Below are positions 23,765 to 35,291 of a stretch of 64,000 nt of DNA, in pieces. The translations under genes were made by a program, and so were the position numbers. Source of the DNA: Diphasiastrum complanatum (taxonomy: Eukaryota; Streptophyta; Lycopodiopsida; Lycopodiales; Lycopodiaceae). The notes beneath the pieces are model-generated. The model did not search any database, was not told where the DNA came from, and worked only from the letters and a program-made list of their open reading frames with translations. Position 1 is the stretch's first letter, and every line of letters starts with the position of its first letter. The stretch covers positions 77,666,201-77,730,200 of the forward strand of contig CM055092.1 of the NCBI GenBank assembly GCA_029204225.1, read 5' to 3'.

Positions 23765-25091
23765 TAGTTTCATTTATGCTATCATGTCAACTTATGAAGA
23801 ACCATTTTGCTTTGAAGAGATTTTTGTATCTCAAAGGTGGATTAAGGCAATACTAGTTGAGTGTGATGCCTTAAAAAATAGCAAAATATGTTTCCCTTGA
23901 AAGCTTACATTAGTTATGAAGTCAAGGAGATGGAAATATCTTCATAATGTAGGATCTTTTGGTTTCAATAAGATCATGAATGATGTGTTCATTCATAAAG
24001 ATGAAAATTGTAAGTTTTCAATCTTAAAGGCAAGTTGTAAACTTCTTATGAGAATAAGTGAAGCATCCAAAGTGGACACTTATATCCATAAGCAAGTAGT
24101 AAGCCTTATTGAGATGGAAATACTTTTTGATTTCAATATTGGAAAAATCATGCCAAGTTGTGGTGATTTTTGGACTTATGGTTCTAGCATAAGTAATCTT
24201 GATAATCATGGGAAGTTCATATTGAATGGTCATACTTTTTGTGATCATTATGAGACATGGAGGTCTCGAATCTCCATAAAAAAGGAGCACCATGAAGAGG
24301 ATCTTAAGGAGTCATCTCAAGGTTTAAATGTGCCAAGGATTGAGGAGGAGAATACTTCTCAAGGTTCAAGTGTGCCAAGGATTGAGGAATAGAGACCTTC
24401 TCAAATTGTGATTCCAAAAAGAAACTCAAGAAATATGGTTGAGTCCATGTGGCTCACATTTCAAGGGAAAGAGGAGCATATCTCATGTGGTATACATCTC
24501 ATACTTACTTCTCTTATGTCATTTGATAAATCAATTTGCTTTAGTGAGATCATTGCATCTCAAAATTGGAGTAAAGCCATACTAGTTGAGTATGAAGTCT
24601 CTCTTGAGAACATAGATGATGTTCTTAAAAGGTTGAAATTGCTTTTAAATCAATTAGAAAGCAAATGGTTATTTCATCAAATGTATGCTCTTAAGTCATG
24701 TAAGAGCAAAAGTGATTTGTTCACTCATAGTTTGAAAATTTGTATTGAGGCAAATTGTAAACTCTTTATGAGAGTAAGTGAATCATCTTCTAAAGACACT
24801 TATCTCCATAATGAAGTATTTAGCCTCATTGGACTTGAGATTAGCATGGTAAACAAGCATGAAGATATGATGCAAACACTTTGTTATTATAGCATGCATA
24901 GTCTTGCCAATTTGGATGAGTCTAATTCTCTAGATCGTGGTAACATGATGTTAAATCTTTGTGATCCTAATAAGTCAAGAAGAAATCTTTATTTCCTCAT
25001 GGAGGAGCATGCACATGAAGAAGGAGCAAGCCTCAAGGACAAGCATCTACATGAAAATTGGAAGGAATCAATTTTAAAGGTGCTAGGATGA
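23765..25091 (+). pseudogene. Two diverged copies of a Copia RT-start module
   Basis: Around 23771-23890 the frame reads AIMSTYEEPFCFEEIFVSQ, then RWIKAILVEC, matching the usual entry to Copia reverse transcriptase (STYEEP..FEEA....W..AM..EY). A second version lies in the 24408-25091 frame: LMSFDKSICFSEIIASQN, then WSKAILVEYEVSLEN. After each comes a related stretch (LLMRISEASKVDTYIHKQV and LFMRVSESSSKDTYLHNEV). No YVDD box or RNase H is present. The internal region is therefore a duplicated, decayed fragment. The second frame (228 codons) is the longest open frame in the element. Confidence 0.55.
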
Positions 25092-25290
25092 TGCAAAGCT
25101 CTCAAGCTCATCAAAGATGTCAACATCAAAGAAGCACTATCATAGATATGGTGATTTCAGATTAACATCAAGCTCATTCGCTGATCTTCACACCTTTTGA
25201 ACATCAAAGACCAATTCAGCCCATGGAGTCAAGTTCAAGATCATCATGTTTTCCATCAAGCTAGATTTACCAAGCTAGATTTTTGAGGAG

Positions 25291-26121
25291 TGTGAAAAAT
25301 GCAAAAATAAACTTGGTAGAGGCCAAAAATCTTGTATATAGATAAACACAGATGTGTGCAGCCTGTTCCCACGTGTGAAACTAGTGTACTTGTCATGTAC
25401 CATAATCATATATGTTGTACATATGATTTATATCAAGTTCTAGTGGCTAAAATGGCCAAAAACTAGTTTTCTAGACATATGACACATGGCATCAATCTAT
25501 TGATTGCATGAGCCACATCCTTTGGTTAGGTGTCATATCCCATGTGTAGAGGACAGCTCACACATGTGGAATAAGCTGAAGTAGGCAAATTTTGACTTCT
25601 AAAAGATTTCCAAGTAGATCTCCATATAGAAGTAAAATGGACCAAAGTGCTCAAAATAGAAGGTTTTGTCCAAGTGTCAGTTTTGCATGATGAATCATCA
25701 TATGACAAAGCACCTTCGCACATGTGGGATCAGAAGGATGATCAGTACCACGAGCTCCCACTTATTGTATATATAGAGCCACATTTGGCCATAATCATTG
25801 TGAGACAACAATCTTGATTTTAGAAGCAATTTTGAGTGATTCTCTCCATTTGTCTACGTTTGTTTTGATTGTTTTGAGGTTCTATCAATGTGTACTTGAT
25901 TTTCAGGTTGGATTCCGTAATCAGATAGGGTTTCACACGTGGGAAACCAGAAAGTACACCTACCTTCAATTAATGATTGTTCTTGTTAGGATTTTGTGTC
26001 TAGAATTGATCTAGATTGATCTTAATCTCAAGTAGATTGATAGATCAAGTAATCTGACAACCAATCCCTCTCGAGGATCAGATTAGGATCCACTCTTGGT
26101 CCTTTTTGTACTTTTTGCACA
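25291..26121 (+). repeat. 3' LTR (831 bp)
   Basis: Matches 20866-21681 at most positions, with an extra ~15-bp phrase near 25960-25975. It is flanked on the right by AGAGC. Confidence 0.93.
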
Positions 26122-26325
26122 AGAGCAATGCTATGAATTTTACTTTGTTATATGAATGCTAAGAAATGTGTTGAATTCTTTTTTTATAATCTATATATTT
26201 CTAGTTCTCAAAAGTAGTTGGTAGAAAATTATGTTTTGTTTTTGAATTTTTTTCTGTTTATTATATATATCTTCTTTTAACAATGGCTACTGCATTGTAT
26301 TTCCATGCCCTATTCAAAATCTAGA

Positions 26326-26580
26326 AAAAGATTTCACCTGAAGAATAATTAGAAGAATAGATAAGCAGTTTAAGCAATGATTTGTCCGAAAATATTGGCT
26401 ACATGATGTAAATGCAATGTTATGTATTTTACTTTGCTAAAACAATGGTAAGAAATGTGTTGTTTATTTCTTTTTTAATCTATAGGTTTCTAGTTTTGAA
26501 AAGTAGTTGGTATAAAAATAAGGTTTTTTTTTATTGAAAAAATTTCTGTTTATTATTTATATCTTCTTTCAACAATGGCT
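26326..26580. repeat. Second unit of a ~280-bp tandem duplication split by the LTR element
   Basis: GAAGAATAATTAGAAGAATA through CAACAATGGCTA repeats the sequence that begins at 20783 and resumes at 26127-26325 after the LTR element. In this unit the insertion site is empty (GATGTAAATGCAATG against GATGTAAGAGC plus element). The unit has no coding potential. Confidence 0.75.
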
Positions 26581-26997
26581 AACACATGATGAATGTATCA
26601 TGTACTTGTCCTTCTACATACACTTCAAATCTATCAACAAGTTATGCCATCAATGTGAGTAGAAGTTTCGCACACACTTAAGTTCATTAAACTTTCGTCG
26701 TGTTCAATTTTTTGGCTATGCATTGCAATAGACTTTGGAATACTATTGTTTCTCTTCTACTCTTGTGAAGCATGTTAATTATTGCAATGATTGCACCTAC
26801 ACATTGGTATGATTGTGACTACACATTGGTATGCAAATGAGGTTACTCGTCGATGTTGTGGTATTTGATATCAATAATAGCTATAAAAGAGAAACATATT
26901 GTTGACATAGTTCCCTTTTCATTCCTTCATCGTGGCTCCATACTGCTAATTTTCATCCTCCCCATCTTGATCATGGCTTGCTAGTTCTCACGCAGTG

Positions 26998-27135
26998 AGG
27001 TTGGCTCAATTGGTTGGCTTGACATCCAAAGTTTCTTTGGTCCCTTGTTCGAGCCTCCCCTTGGGAACCAAGAAGCATTGCAGATATCTACATGGCTCTA
27101 TCATGTAATGGTTTTCGTTTTGTGATAACAACAAT
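26998..27135 (+). repeat. tRNA-derived SINE-like element
   Basis: A pol III box A (TGGCTCAATTGG, 27002-27013) and box B (GTTCGAGCC, 27047-27055) occur at tRNA-like spacing after a GAGGTTGG start. The sequence continues into a non-tRNA body ending in a T-rich stretch. It does not fold as a complete tRNA (no acceptor pairing seen), so a SINE head is more likely than a tRNA gene. Confidence 0.5.
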
Positions 27136-28470
27136 GCAAGAATGTATAAGTAAGTGAATTGTGACTAAACTTGCAACTTTACAATGCAAAATATCTCTAC
27201 TTTATGCATCAAAGAGATTGAACAATTTTGTGCAACAAATTGTTACTTTTTGCATGACAAAATTAAGGCATGATGGTATGACAGGTTTTATTCAAATCTC
27301 AAGAAATATTTGTGTGTTTTGTTAGAAAAAATTGTAGATAATTGTTAAAAGTTGTGTTGATTCTAGATATTCAATGACTTGTTATTTATATTACATTTTA
27401 TGAAATTGGCTACATGCATTTTTATCAATATATGGTTTTCTAATCATAAAGATTACAATCATACAGTTTGAGACTTTTTTTTGCAACATCATTTCCGAAG
27501 AGCTAGTAAAACGTTTATAATTTGTTTGACATTTTTCATGGCAATATGCAAATGGCAATTTCAAACTTCGTATTACATCATACATTTGGGAGAAAGGCGA
27601 ATCTCCCAGTTTACAATTTTGAGAGAAAAATCGTTGTCTCTCGTCTTGCCATCTTGCACTTGATAAAAAAGATGGCTCTCTAACAACTGATATATTTTGA
27701 CAAACACTAACAATATTGGAAAATGTCAAAACTCTTTCAATGTTCTATGAAAAAATGGCTTTTTTCAATATTTTTGGAAATAATTCATTTCAACTATTTG
27801 CTACTTGCTTTGTTATGCCAGTGGTAGAAATGCATTGTATAATTGTTTTCAATAATATATTTGTTTATGTTTTTTCAAACTAGATTATACAGAATTGTGT
27901 TGTTTTTTAATATTTCGTCATTCATTCATAACATTTTTTTCAACATTGAGTATAGATGATGAATATTTCATTTCCTTGTCATATATGTCATGGTTATAGT
28001 TACCCATCGCTTTCAAGCACAACGTGGTAGATGTAACTTTCATTCATAAAGCAATATGCATATTGTAATCGATATGATTTCCAAAACAAGAAGCAAATTT
28101 CATGATAATTGCGCACAAGTTCCAAATATGGTTTTTGGAATATCTAAAAAATATTCTTCATCGAATATTCATTTCGAAGGAATATTTGTTTTTTGTACAA
28201 CTGTAAAGTGGCTAGAATATTCTAATATTCGACGGCGCATTTATTTCATGACCTGTTCTGGTGACACGTATTCAAATCAAAAGTGTATAAATATCATTTC
28301 AACAGCAACATAACATTTTTAATAAAAAAAATTCTTCTACCGCTGTTTAGGTCGTACATATCGTTCTTTTGCGCAGTTTCTTATAACCTCAATATTGCTA
28401 TTGATGGCTACACACATATTCGATACATACAATTAATTTGGTATTTTTTTTTTTGTTAATATTACTTTAA
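27136..28470. other. AT-rich DNA upstream of element copy L, no clear gene
   Basis: A minus-strand frame at 27391-27729 contains PFAYCHEKCQTNYKRF, a Cys/His/Tyr pattern resembling small zinc-binding motifs, but nothing else supports it. A histone H3-Ulp1 gene, which copy R has in this position, is not visible here. Confidence 0.4.
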
Positions 28471-29771
28471 TACAATGTCTTTAGCTTCATGTAGATCTGA
28501 TCCGAATATCGTGCTCTCTTCATTTCTTGACGATTTTGGCATTATCGAAGCTAGGGAGTACTTTATATCGTTGTTTCATCTTTTTCTTCATGTTTTTGCT
28601 ACAGCTTATCATAATAGACACGTGTTCTTTGAGCCTCACAAAATATTTAAAAGTTTTGTTACATTGTCTTTGCAAACATTTGAGAACATGGCTTTTTTGC
28701 ATTACACTGATATTGTCAAGTCTGTTGAATTTCATCTGAAAAATAGATTGGATCGATTATATACAAAACTTTATGAGAAATTTAAGTTCTCCGGTTACTG
28801 CCAAATTTGTCGCAAGAAGTGTAGATTAGCTGAAAATCAATCTGCATTTATATTATATTTGATTATTTTGATCCCAGGATTGCTCAAGCTCCATGCATAC
28901 TTCACCATCCTCCTCTTCACGAGATCAGAAGATCAAGGATACAATCCAGTTTCTTGAAGAAACTGACATAAAATATGACAATATTATAGAATTTGACCCA
29001 AGTGATAATTGATCTGCATTTGTAGGAGACACCGAATGTGCTATGGATGAACCAAATGAAATTCATTCACAATCCTTTTTTGATTTACCTAAATATTACA
29101 TAGATAATGATAGTTATCTCACTATACTTTACTTGTGCGATTTTTTTAATTATTGTGAAGATGAAGTGTTATGTATTTTAGCCAAAACATTAGGTGAGTT
29201 TTCTGACATTCTTGATTTTGAGTATGATGACATTGTTCCTAGAGTAGATGATGAGATCGATGATGATACACTTTGTCCAAAAGAGTGTTTGCAACAGTCT
29301 TTGTCGAAGACCCGTGAGCATCAAAAAAATATTCCCTCATAGGATGAGTTCATTGCTTTTCAGACCCAACTTGGTTTTGGGCCTCAAAAAATATACCAAC
29401 CAAATGAGTTAAGCTCGCAAAAGGGTCACAAAATAGACCACCCCGAATTTATTGAAGCAGATATCGTTGAATGTGCGAGTTCTTTTATTTTTTATGCATG
29501 CATCTAGTTTTACATATTGTTTATATTCATCATAAGAACTAGCATTTTAATTTTCATATTTTTAGGAGGCCATTCTTATTGACGAATTTGCCATTCGACG
29601 AGGTGGCTTTCAAACCTACTCAAGCAAATTTAACAAGGAGAGCGGCCTTGGAAATTATTTCTATTTTTTCAAAAACCATGAGATTTGTGTTGCCCATTCG
29701 ATGTTCAATGCTCAAGGCGAAACAATTATTATGGTAGTAAAGGCATTGTCTCATTACTTAGGTGGTCATAA

Positions 29772-31093
29772 GTTGTAGTGCAGGCATCCCAAAGGGAGCC
29801 GGGAACCACGACTTAGCTTCCCAGCCTTCAACTCTTGCCGTCCAAACCCACTTGACATACAAGCAGCCAACTCACCAACAACGATCAGACTTAACCAACT
29901 TGAAGTTCCGAAACCAACATTGAGATCCAACCTAGTGCCATGCCAGATTGGGGGTCTCGATGTGGGTGACTTCCCTCCAAGCAAGCCGCCTGACATACAT
30001 CAAACTTAACCAACTCGAAGCTTCGTTACAAACGAGTAACATTCATTCCAAGCAAGCGGTCTGACTTACATCAGACTTAACCAACTGAAAGCTTCATCAC
30101 GAGCGCTGGAAGCCAACCTGGCGCCACGCCAGACTGGATAGTCATAAACAAGTAACTTCCACCCAAAAAAGGCATCCAACTTAGCCGACAAGTTAGAGCT
30201 CTTTTCCCAAGAGCTTAACCCATTCACGTTCATGCAAGGAACACTTAGAACCACAAGCCACGACAAATATGAAGACAACCAGTTCCTGGACCGAATGGTC
30301 CAGACGGCATACCACTGGCGTCCCGGGATACGACCCTCAACTATGTGCCAGATCAAAAAGTTTGAAGCGGCCTTACAATTGGCACTTTTACCAAACACTG
30401 AAACCCAGAAGGTAATCAGAGTCAGTTTGAGAAAAATCCCACTTTATAAATAAATCTGAGAAGGTTACATTTCAAGTGTGTGACCGACCCTAGTCTCCGA
30501 GGAGCAAGCATGCCAAGGCGGGCGCAAGAACAACATTCCAGCAAGGGAGACTGAGACTTGGTTGGAGCTCGTCCTAAACCCTTGGCCCTTAGCCTTTGGT
30601 CATTTGTCCTTCGCCATTGGCCATTCGCCCTTCATCCTTAGCCCTTGGTCCTTGGCCCTAAACCCTAAACCCTAAATCCTAAGCCCTAAGCCATAAACCC
30701 TAAATCCTAAGCCCTAAGCCATAAACCCTAAATCCTAAACCTGCACTCCCCTATAGTATTGGTGTCATTCGCCACCTCCCCTCATACCAAGTACTCTATC
30801 CAGGCTGGTAAAGCACGTTTTCTCTCTCTAGAATTTATTGATCCTCAGGATTCCTTTAGTCATGCCTAGATCGTGTGAGGTGATTGCACATCGATCTGAG
30901 CTCTCTGGACTTCGCTAGAATCGATCAAAGATTTTCAACCATAGGAACTTGGCGCAGGCTGGATTTTGGTCACAATGGCACTGGGAGCGGCACCAGCGCC
31001 GGTGGCGCCGGGAGCAGCAGTGGCGCTGCTGGCGCCGGGGCAATGTTGGCGCCAGTGGCGCCGGGAGTAAGGCTTGTAAAGATAGCTTTACAA
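29772..31093. mobile_element. 1.32-kb insertion with 5-bp target duplication CATAA
   Basis: CATAA occurs at 29767-29771 and 31094-31098, and removing the insert rejoins the gene with only small damage. The ends are GTTGTAGTGC and GCTTTACAA, so TG..CA lies close to the ends, which suggests a solo LTR; the class is uncertain. The insert is GC-richer than its surroundings, has no convincing gene, and includes the telomere-like tract and a GGCGCC-rich patch (30980-31065). Confidence 0.7.
30655..30742. repeat. Telomere-like CCCTAAA tract (degenerate, interstitial)
   Basis: Exact and one-off copies of the plant telomere repeat (CCCTAAA, with TCCTAAG, CCATAAA and similar variants) run in tandem, preceded by a diverged CCCTTGG/CCATTCG stretch from about 30585. 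It lies inside the 1.32-kb insertion. Confidence 0.85.
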
Positions 31094-31389
31094 CATAATT
31101 TCATTAAACCATAAAATAATTTTTGTTAAACGCTCAATTGTACTAAAGATTTTAGGTTATGGCCCCGAGAATACTATTCTCTAATCTACCTATTTTGCTT
31201 TGTATGCAACTTACATAGAATTATGTCGAGAAAAGGAAAATGCATATCTTTTGGATCCATTTGCAAGAAGAGAATTCCTCCACGACAACAAAATGCAACT
31301 GGTACTGAAAAAAGAAAAAGAAGATGGCAAGGAGACATAGATATATTAAATCAGTTGGAAATGTAATTTTTTTTTTCCAAAACAAATTA

Positions 31390-34300
31390 CAAATATATAG
31401 TATAATGTTGTGTCTGTCAATCTACCTCCCTTGATGTATAAATTTGCATGCCTTTCTGAACTTGATGTAATTTGCAGATTTTGTTTGATGTCGTATTTGT
31501 TGTGCTCGTCGATAGAACCATTGAAATAGCTGAAGAATATATCCGTGTCTACCATTGAGGCCACCATGCTGTGCGTTTTTATAAACTGCTGCTCTTGCTT
31601 GCCAATGAGAATTTTCCATCCCTTGTGATGACCATATACTCAAACTTCTATGATTTTCTGCTAAGGATATGGAATTGTGTCGTAATATGTGCTGCAAAAT
31701 ATCAACAATTTTTATCAATTGGTAAACTTAAAAAAGCAAAATGAAATGGTAACTTAATATCTGTTTTTAAATGCTTACCATGTAATGTGTGATATGATCC
31801 TCTCCCCATGCCACCTTAACTGCATCCACAAACTCAGCACAACTTTTCTGGAGTAGTCGCAAGTCATTGTTTGAAAATATTTCCTATCGTAATATTTTAA
31901 CCATATCATCTAATTTTGTCCATACTTCAACTTTCATCACCCTTGTTGCTCCTTCCTGAACAAAGTCTTGAGTAGCATCTATGATGTCTCTTCAAACAGA
32001 GTAACGCGTCTTAGATGGCTTTCCTGAATGGTTAGATAAAAATCTTTGCACCTTTACTCCTCCAATGCTCGGCTTGCAAGGTACATTTCCTTTTTTTCCA
32101 GAAAGCTTAAGGTCCTTTTGTATTTTAACATGTCCTTTATGGAGACATGCTTTAGACATAACATTTTCTAATCTAGAAATAGCCTCCTTGAAAGATGATT
32201 CTGGCTTTGTGTTCCAAGCATATAATATGTGACAATACACAAGCTTTTCGATTATTCTAACCTCAGCATGGAGAGTGCAAATATGTACGTTTTGTAGAGG
32301 AATTGGTAGAACAGGTTTCCAAATCCTCTTTGTCTCTTGTTATTGTTGTATTCTTGGTCATGTCATTTAATGATTTCATACAATATAAACATGGATTTTT
32401 GGAGGTTGGTCCATGGGAAACATTGAACATACATTTTAAACTTTTCAAATCAACCAAATGCCACTCTATCTTGAAGTCTCCTATTCCACGTACATTAAAA
32501 AGTTCCCCATCCATATGCTCTTTGATGATTCTGGGGTATGTTGTTTTGCTAAACACCCATGACAGAATGTCATGATCTTCCTTTAAAACATAAAAAATGG
32601 ATAGACAAAAAACTAGTCAACTGATAACAATATCAAATCCAAGTGACATACTTTATTTTTTAGTTTTTAAAATATCATACCTCAAAGGCTGCCAACCACT
32701 ATATGTCATTCTCGGACTGAACACTGAAGTTAAAATCTCGTTGACTATTTGTCTTTTGCAGAGCTCCATTCATGAGTGTTATACTCACTCTCTCCATTTT
32801 TTGTCCTTTAATAAGTTTTGATTCATCCAACTTCAGTACCAAGACTATCTTACTATCTACCTTTTATCATAGAAATGTATAATAAATCTTAATAACGTAT
32901 TCATATCTACAAACAAGTTATTTGACTGATTGTAAGACATGGATTTTTTGTCCTTTGATTGATATACTTCCTCGATATGAAATGGAACACCTATAATCTT
33001 TTGAATTCCTCTATTCAATGAATCACGCTCCCGTTTTATTTGAAATGGTTGTGGAATAGGAAATTTCTTAATGCTAACCAGCGTCAAAACCTGTTTGATA
33101 ATCTTAAATATGGTGCCATAAGCATCTCTACTTATTCCAGCAAAATCACATGGTTCTAGAATTATGGTATTGTCAAGTATTTTTTGTACTTCAATCATTA
33201 ATGCATCAACAATTTTTATCTTAACGTGATTGTTTCGATTATTCGTCATCAATGACTCGGTTGATTTTGTTGTCAACACTGAGCCCAAAGACTTGTCTAT
33301 AGTAGCATTGTCTTATCTCCTAAGGTGTGTAGATGCACCAAGATCAAGACTAGATTGAGATTCAAGATCAATCTTGAATCCTATGGCAAAAACACACTAC
33401 TACATGCATTTAATCACTTCCAACTCTCACTCGCACGTGTGGGAAGTATTCAAAAAATAATCTAAGTACAAACAAGCTGCTCTCCTCGGGTAGAAGAGAA
33501 AATACATCACGAGCTCTCGGGTAGAGAGAGAAATCTAGAAATCCAATAACTCACAAAATCCATGAAATCACCAAATCAATTGCGTTCAAAATGAGGAGTA
33601 CAATGATACTAGTAGGTCCACGAGCTACCACTATGCTTAACTATGATTGGACCATATTTTGTCACCTCTTGATCCTATTGGATCATTGATCTATGCACCT
33701 CTTAATTCTATTGGACTATATTCAAGCACACCTCAATTTCCTATTGGACCTCACAAGGTTCCACCTCTAAATCCTATTGGACCTCTTGGAATTCATCAAA
33801 CAAAAACTTTACACTTGTCTACACTCTAATTAGCAAGTGTTTAGCCTCTTACTCTATTTTGGCTCAATAGTGGCATTACAAGTGGAAATGCATAATTTGC
33901 CATCTATGCCAAATTTATTCCTATCAACATCCTACACCTAGATGCTTGATGTAAAAAACATAAGACCCCTATATCTAACATAGATAATCTTTTTCAATTC
34001 TTCACAAAATAATATAGATTATTAATGTTACAATCTACAGTCGTGCAAAAATAATATAAGATTTGAACTCTTGAAGTAAAAAGAAGATTGCAAAGGCCAA
34101 AAGTCAAAAACTTACTTGAATGCATAAATTTTCCTTTTTCGATAGCCTCTTGTTGATGACAAATTATGAATATTTGTGTTGATCACTGGCTTTCATTTTT
34201 TTTTTTTTACCTTTTTACCTATCAAGTCAACATCTTTCAATAGTTGTGAGTATGCAGAACGGCCATTATTAAATTTGATTTTCATTTGATCAATGTCTTT

Positions 34301-34919
34301 TCTTGTACTCTCTATGATCTTTTGTAATAATTCACTATAATTCCATAGATTTTCATTTTCTTTTTTGACAACCCATTCTCTAGCAATTTTATTTGCAAAA
34401 TATTGTCTTTTTGAGCACAATATAAAGATATGCGTCTAATTACATCCTCTAAACAATGGATTCTTTCCATTGAAAATGCATTACCATATTCTTCTAATCT
34501 TTTAGAATAACCTAGCAAACTATTCTTTCCATGACAAACAAAATATATCAATTGAGTAGCAGAAGAATGGGATGCTGCATGGAATATGGATCTTTAGGAT
34601 ATAATGTCTCATCTACCCAGAGGTCCAGATTTGTTTTCCCGTCAGGCCTATAGCGCAAACAATCATCAACTGATAAAAGCAAGATGCTTTGACACCTCTT
34701 TTAATCATAGGAGCATATTCTTCAGGAAGATCTATATGGAGATGAGATTTTTCATTATAAGAAGAAAAAGTAGATTACAATCCAATATCAGTTCAACAAC
34801 AAATAAATAAAAGAAACATACTCAACGCTATTATACAATTCACATACTAGTTTATCATTTCACATAGCACTTGAAGAATGAGATCGGACCTTTGATTCAA
34901 ATGTTGTCATGCCGCTCAT
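31390..34919 (-). pseudogene. Element copy L, candidate DDE transposase (decayed, multi-exon)
   Basis: Minus-strand pieces match the gene at 61629-63800. The first exon starts MSGMTTFESKVRSHSS (34919) and has a GTATGT donor at 34821. A coiled-coil-like N-terminal part lies at 34738-34190. The next part (33310-32700) contains SLGSVLTTKSTESL, KKFPIPQPF and NFSVQSENDI, with a GTATGA donor. Then come WHLVDLKSLKCMFNVSHG and PCLYCMKSLND, the latter with a CxxC pair; next GGVKVQRFLSNHSGK; and last SLSIWSSQGMENSHWQAR (31718-31422). The motif order recalls RAG1/Transib and KDZ-type transposases, where a CxxC segment lies between catalytic acids and the last Glu sits in a S-E/Q-G-x-E-like context. That is inference. 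A solo-LTR-like insertion (33325-33980), a TGA in exon 1 and frameshifts break it. Confidence 0.6.
33325..33980 (-). mobile_element. Solo-LTR-like insertion in the copy L transposase gene
   Basis: Read on the minus strand it starts TGTTAGATATAGGGGTC and ends GGTGCATCTACACA, giving TG..CA ends. Copy R has no counterpart at this position. It carries an internal tandem of GGTCCAATAGG-type phrases (33650-33800) and has relatives at 15661-16140. No target duplication was found. Confidence 0.6.
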
Positions 34920-35291
34920 TTTTTTTATTTTTGAGTTTTGAGTTTTCTCAATCCGTGTATTTTGGTTGCCGCTCTTCTTTTTGCAAATCTTGCCATCTCT
35001 CTTTTCTCTCGAGAGATGTAGGCATTTTATGTAGCATTCAAAAATGGTGACTGCTAATTGATGAAAACGTTATAACGACGTCCATTTATTTTTCCTCTAG
35101 TTTGTTCAATCTATAGTGTAATGTAGTTGGTGCTCTTTTTTTCAATTCTTCACTCTCTCTTTTCCCAAGAGTTTAGTTCTTTTTCTCGAGAGAAACCTTA
35201 GTTAACCATGACCGTAACCAAAGCGGTTTTGTATTCGAACTACTACGGGCAGACACTTCTTATATCATAATTTTGAATTTTGACGAATTCG

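Larger units (their letters stand above)
20866..26121 (+). mobile_element. Complete-ended Copia-type LTR retrotransposon, coding region decayed
   Basis: The LTRs (20866-21681 and 25291-26121) both start TGTGAAAAATGC and end CTTTTTGCACA. The 5-bp target duplication AGAGC flanks the element at 20861-20865 and 26122-26126. A tRNA-Met primer site follows the first LTR, and a polypurine stretch (TTTTTGAGGAG) precedes the second. The 3.6-kb interior retains only a gag zinc-knuckle region and fragments resembling the start of reverse transcriptase. It is non-autonomous, but both ends survive. A related empty site exists at 26390-26410, because the target was one unit of a tandem repeat. Confidence 0.93.
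28475..31370 (+). pseudogene. Element copy L, plus-strand gene of unknown function
   Basis: This gene is homologous to the one at 59984-61462. Shared parts in order are: an N-terminal ~130-residue domain ending in a Cys motif (CQICRKKCR; CPIHNKKCR in the other copy), an acidic middle (DNDSYLTI, then VLCILAKTLGEFSDILDF), a QTQLGF segment, one intron (29475-29565), and a C-terminal part (DEFAIRRGG, KALSHYLGGH, KILGYGPEN, LLDPFARREFLHDN). The intron has a GC rather than GT donor (GCGAGT), whereas copy R has GTAAGT. A 1.32-kb insertion (29772-31093) splits the C-terminal part inside the GGH motif. A TAG at 29341 and frameshifts also break it. I do not recognise the family. The convergent neighbour is the transposase-like gene. 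Confidence 0.75.

Noticed and set aside
26998-27070. Genuine tRNA gene
   Set aside because: Boxes A and B are present, but I could not pair an acceptor stem or anticodon stem convincingly.
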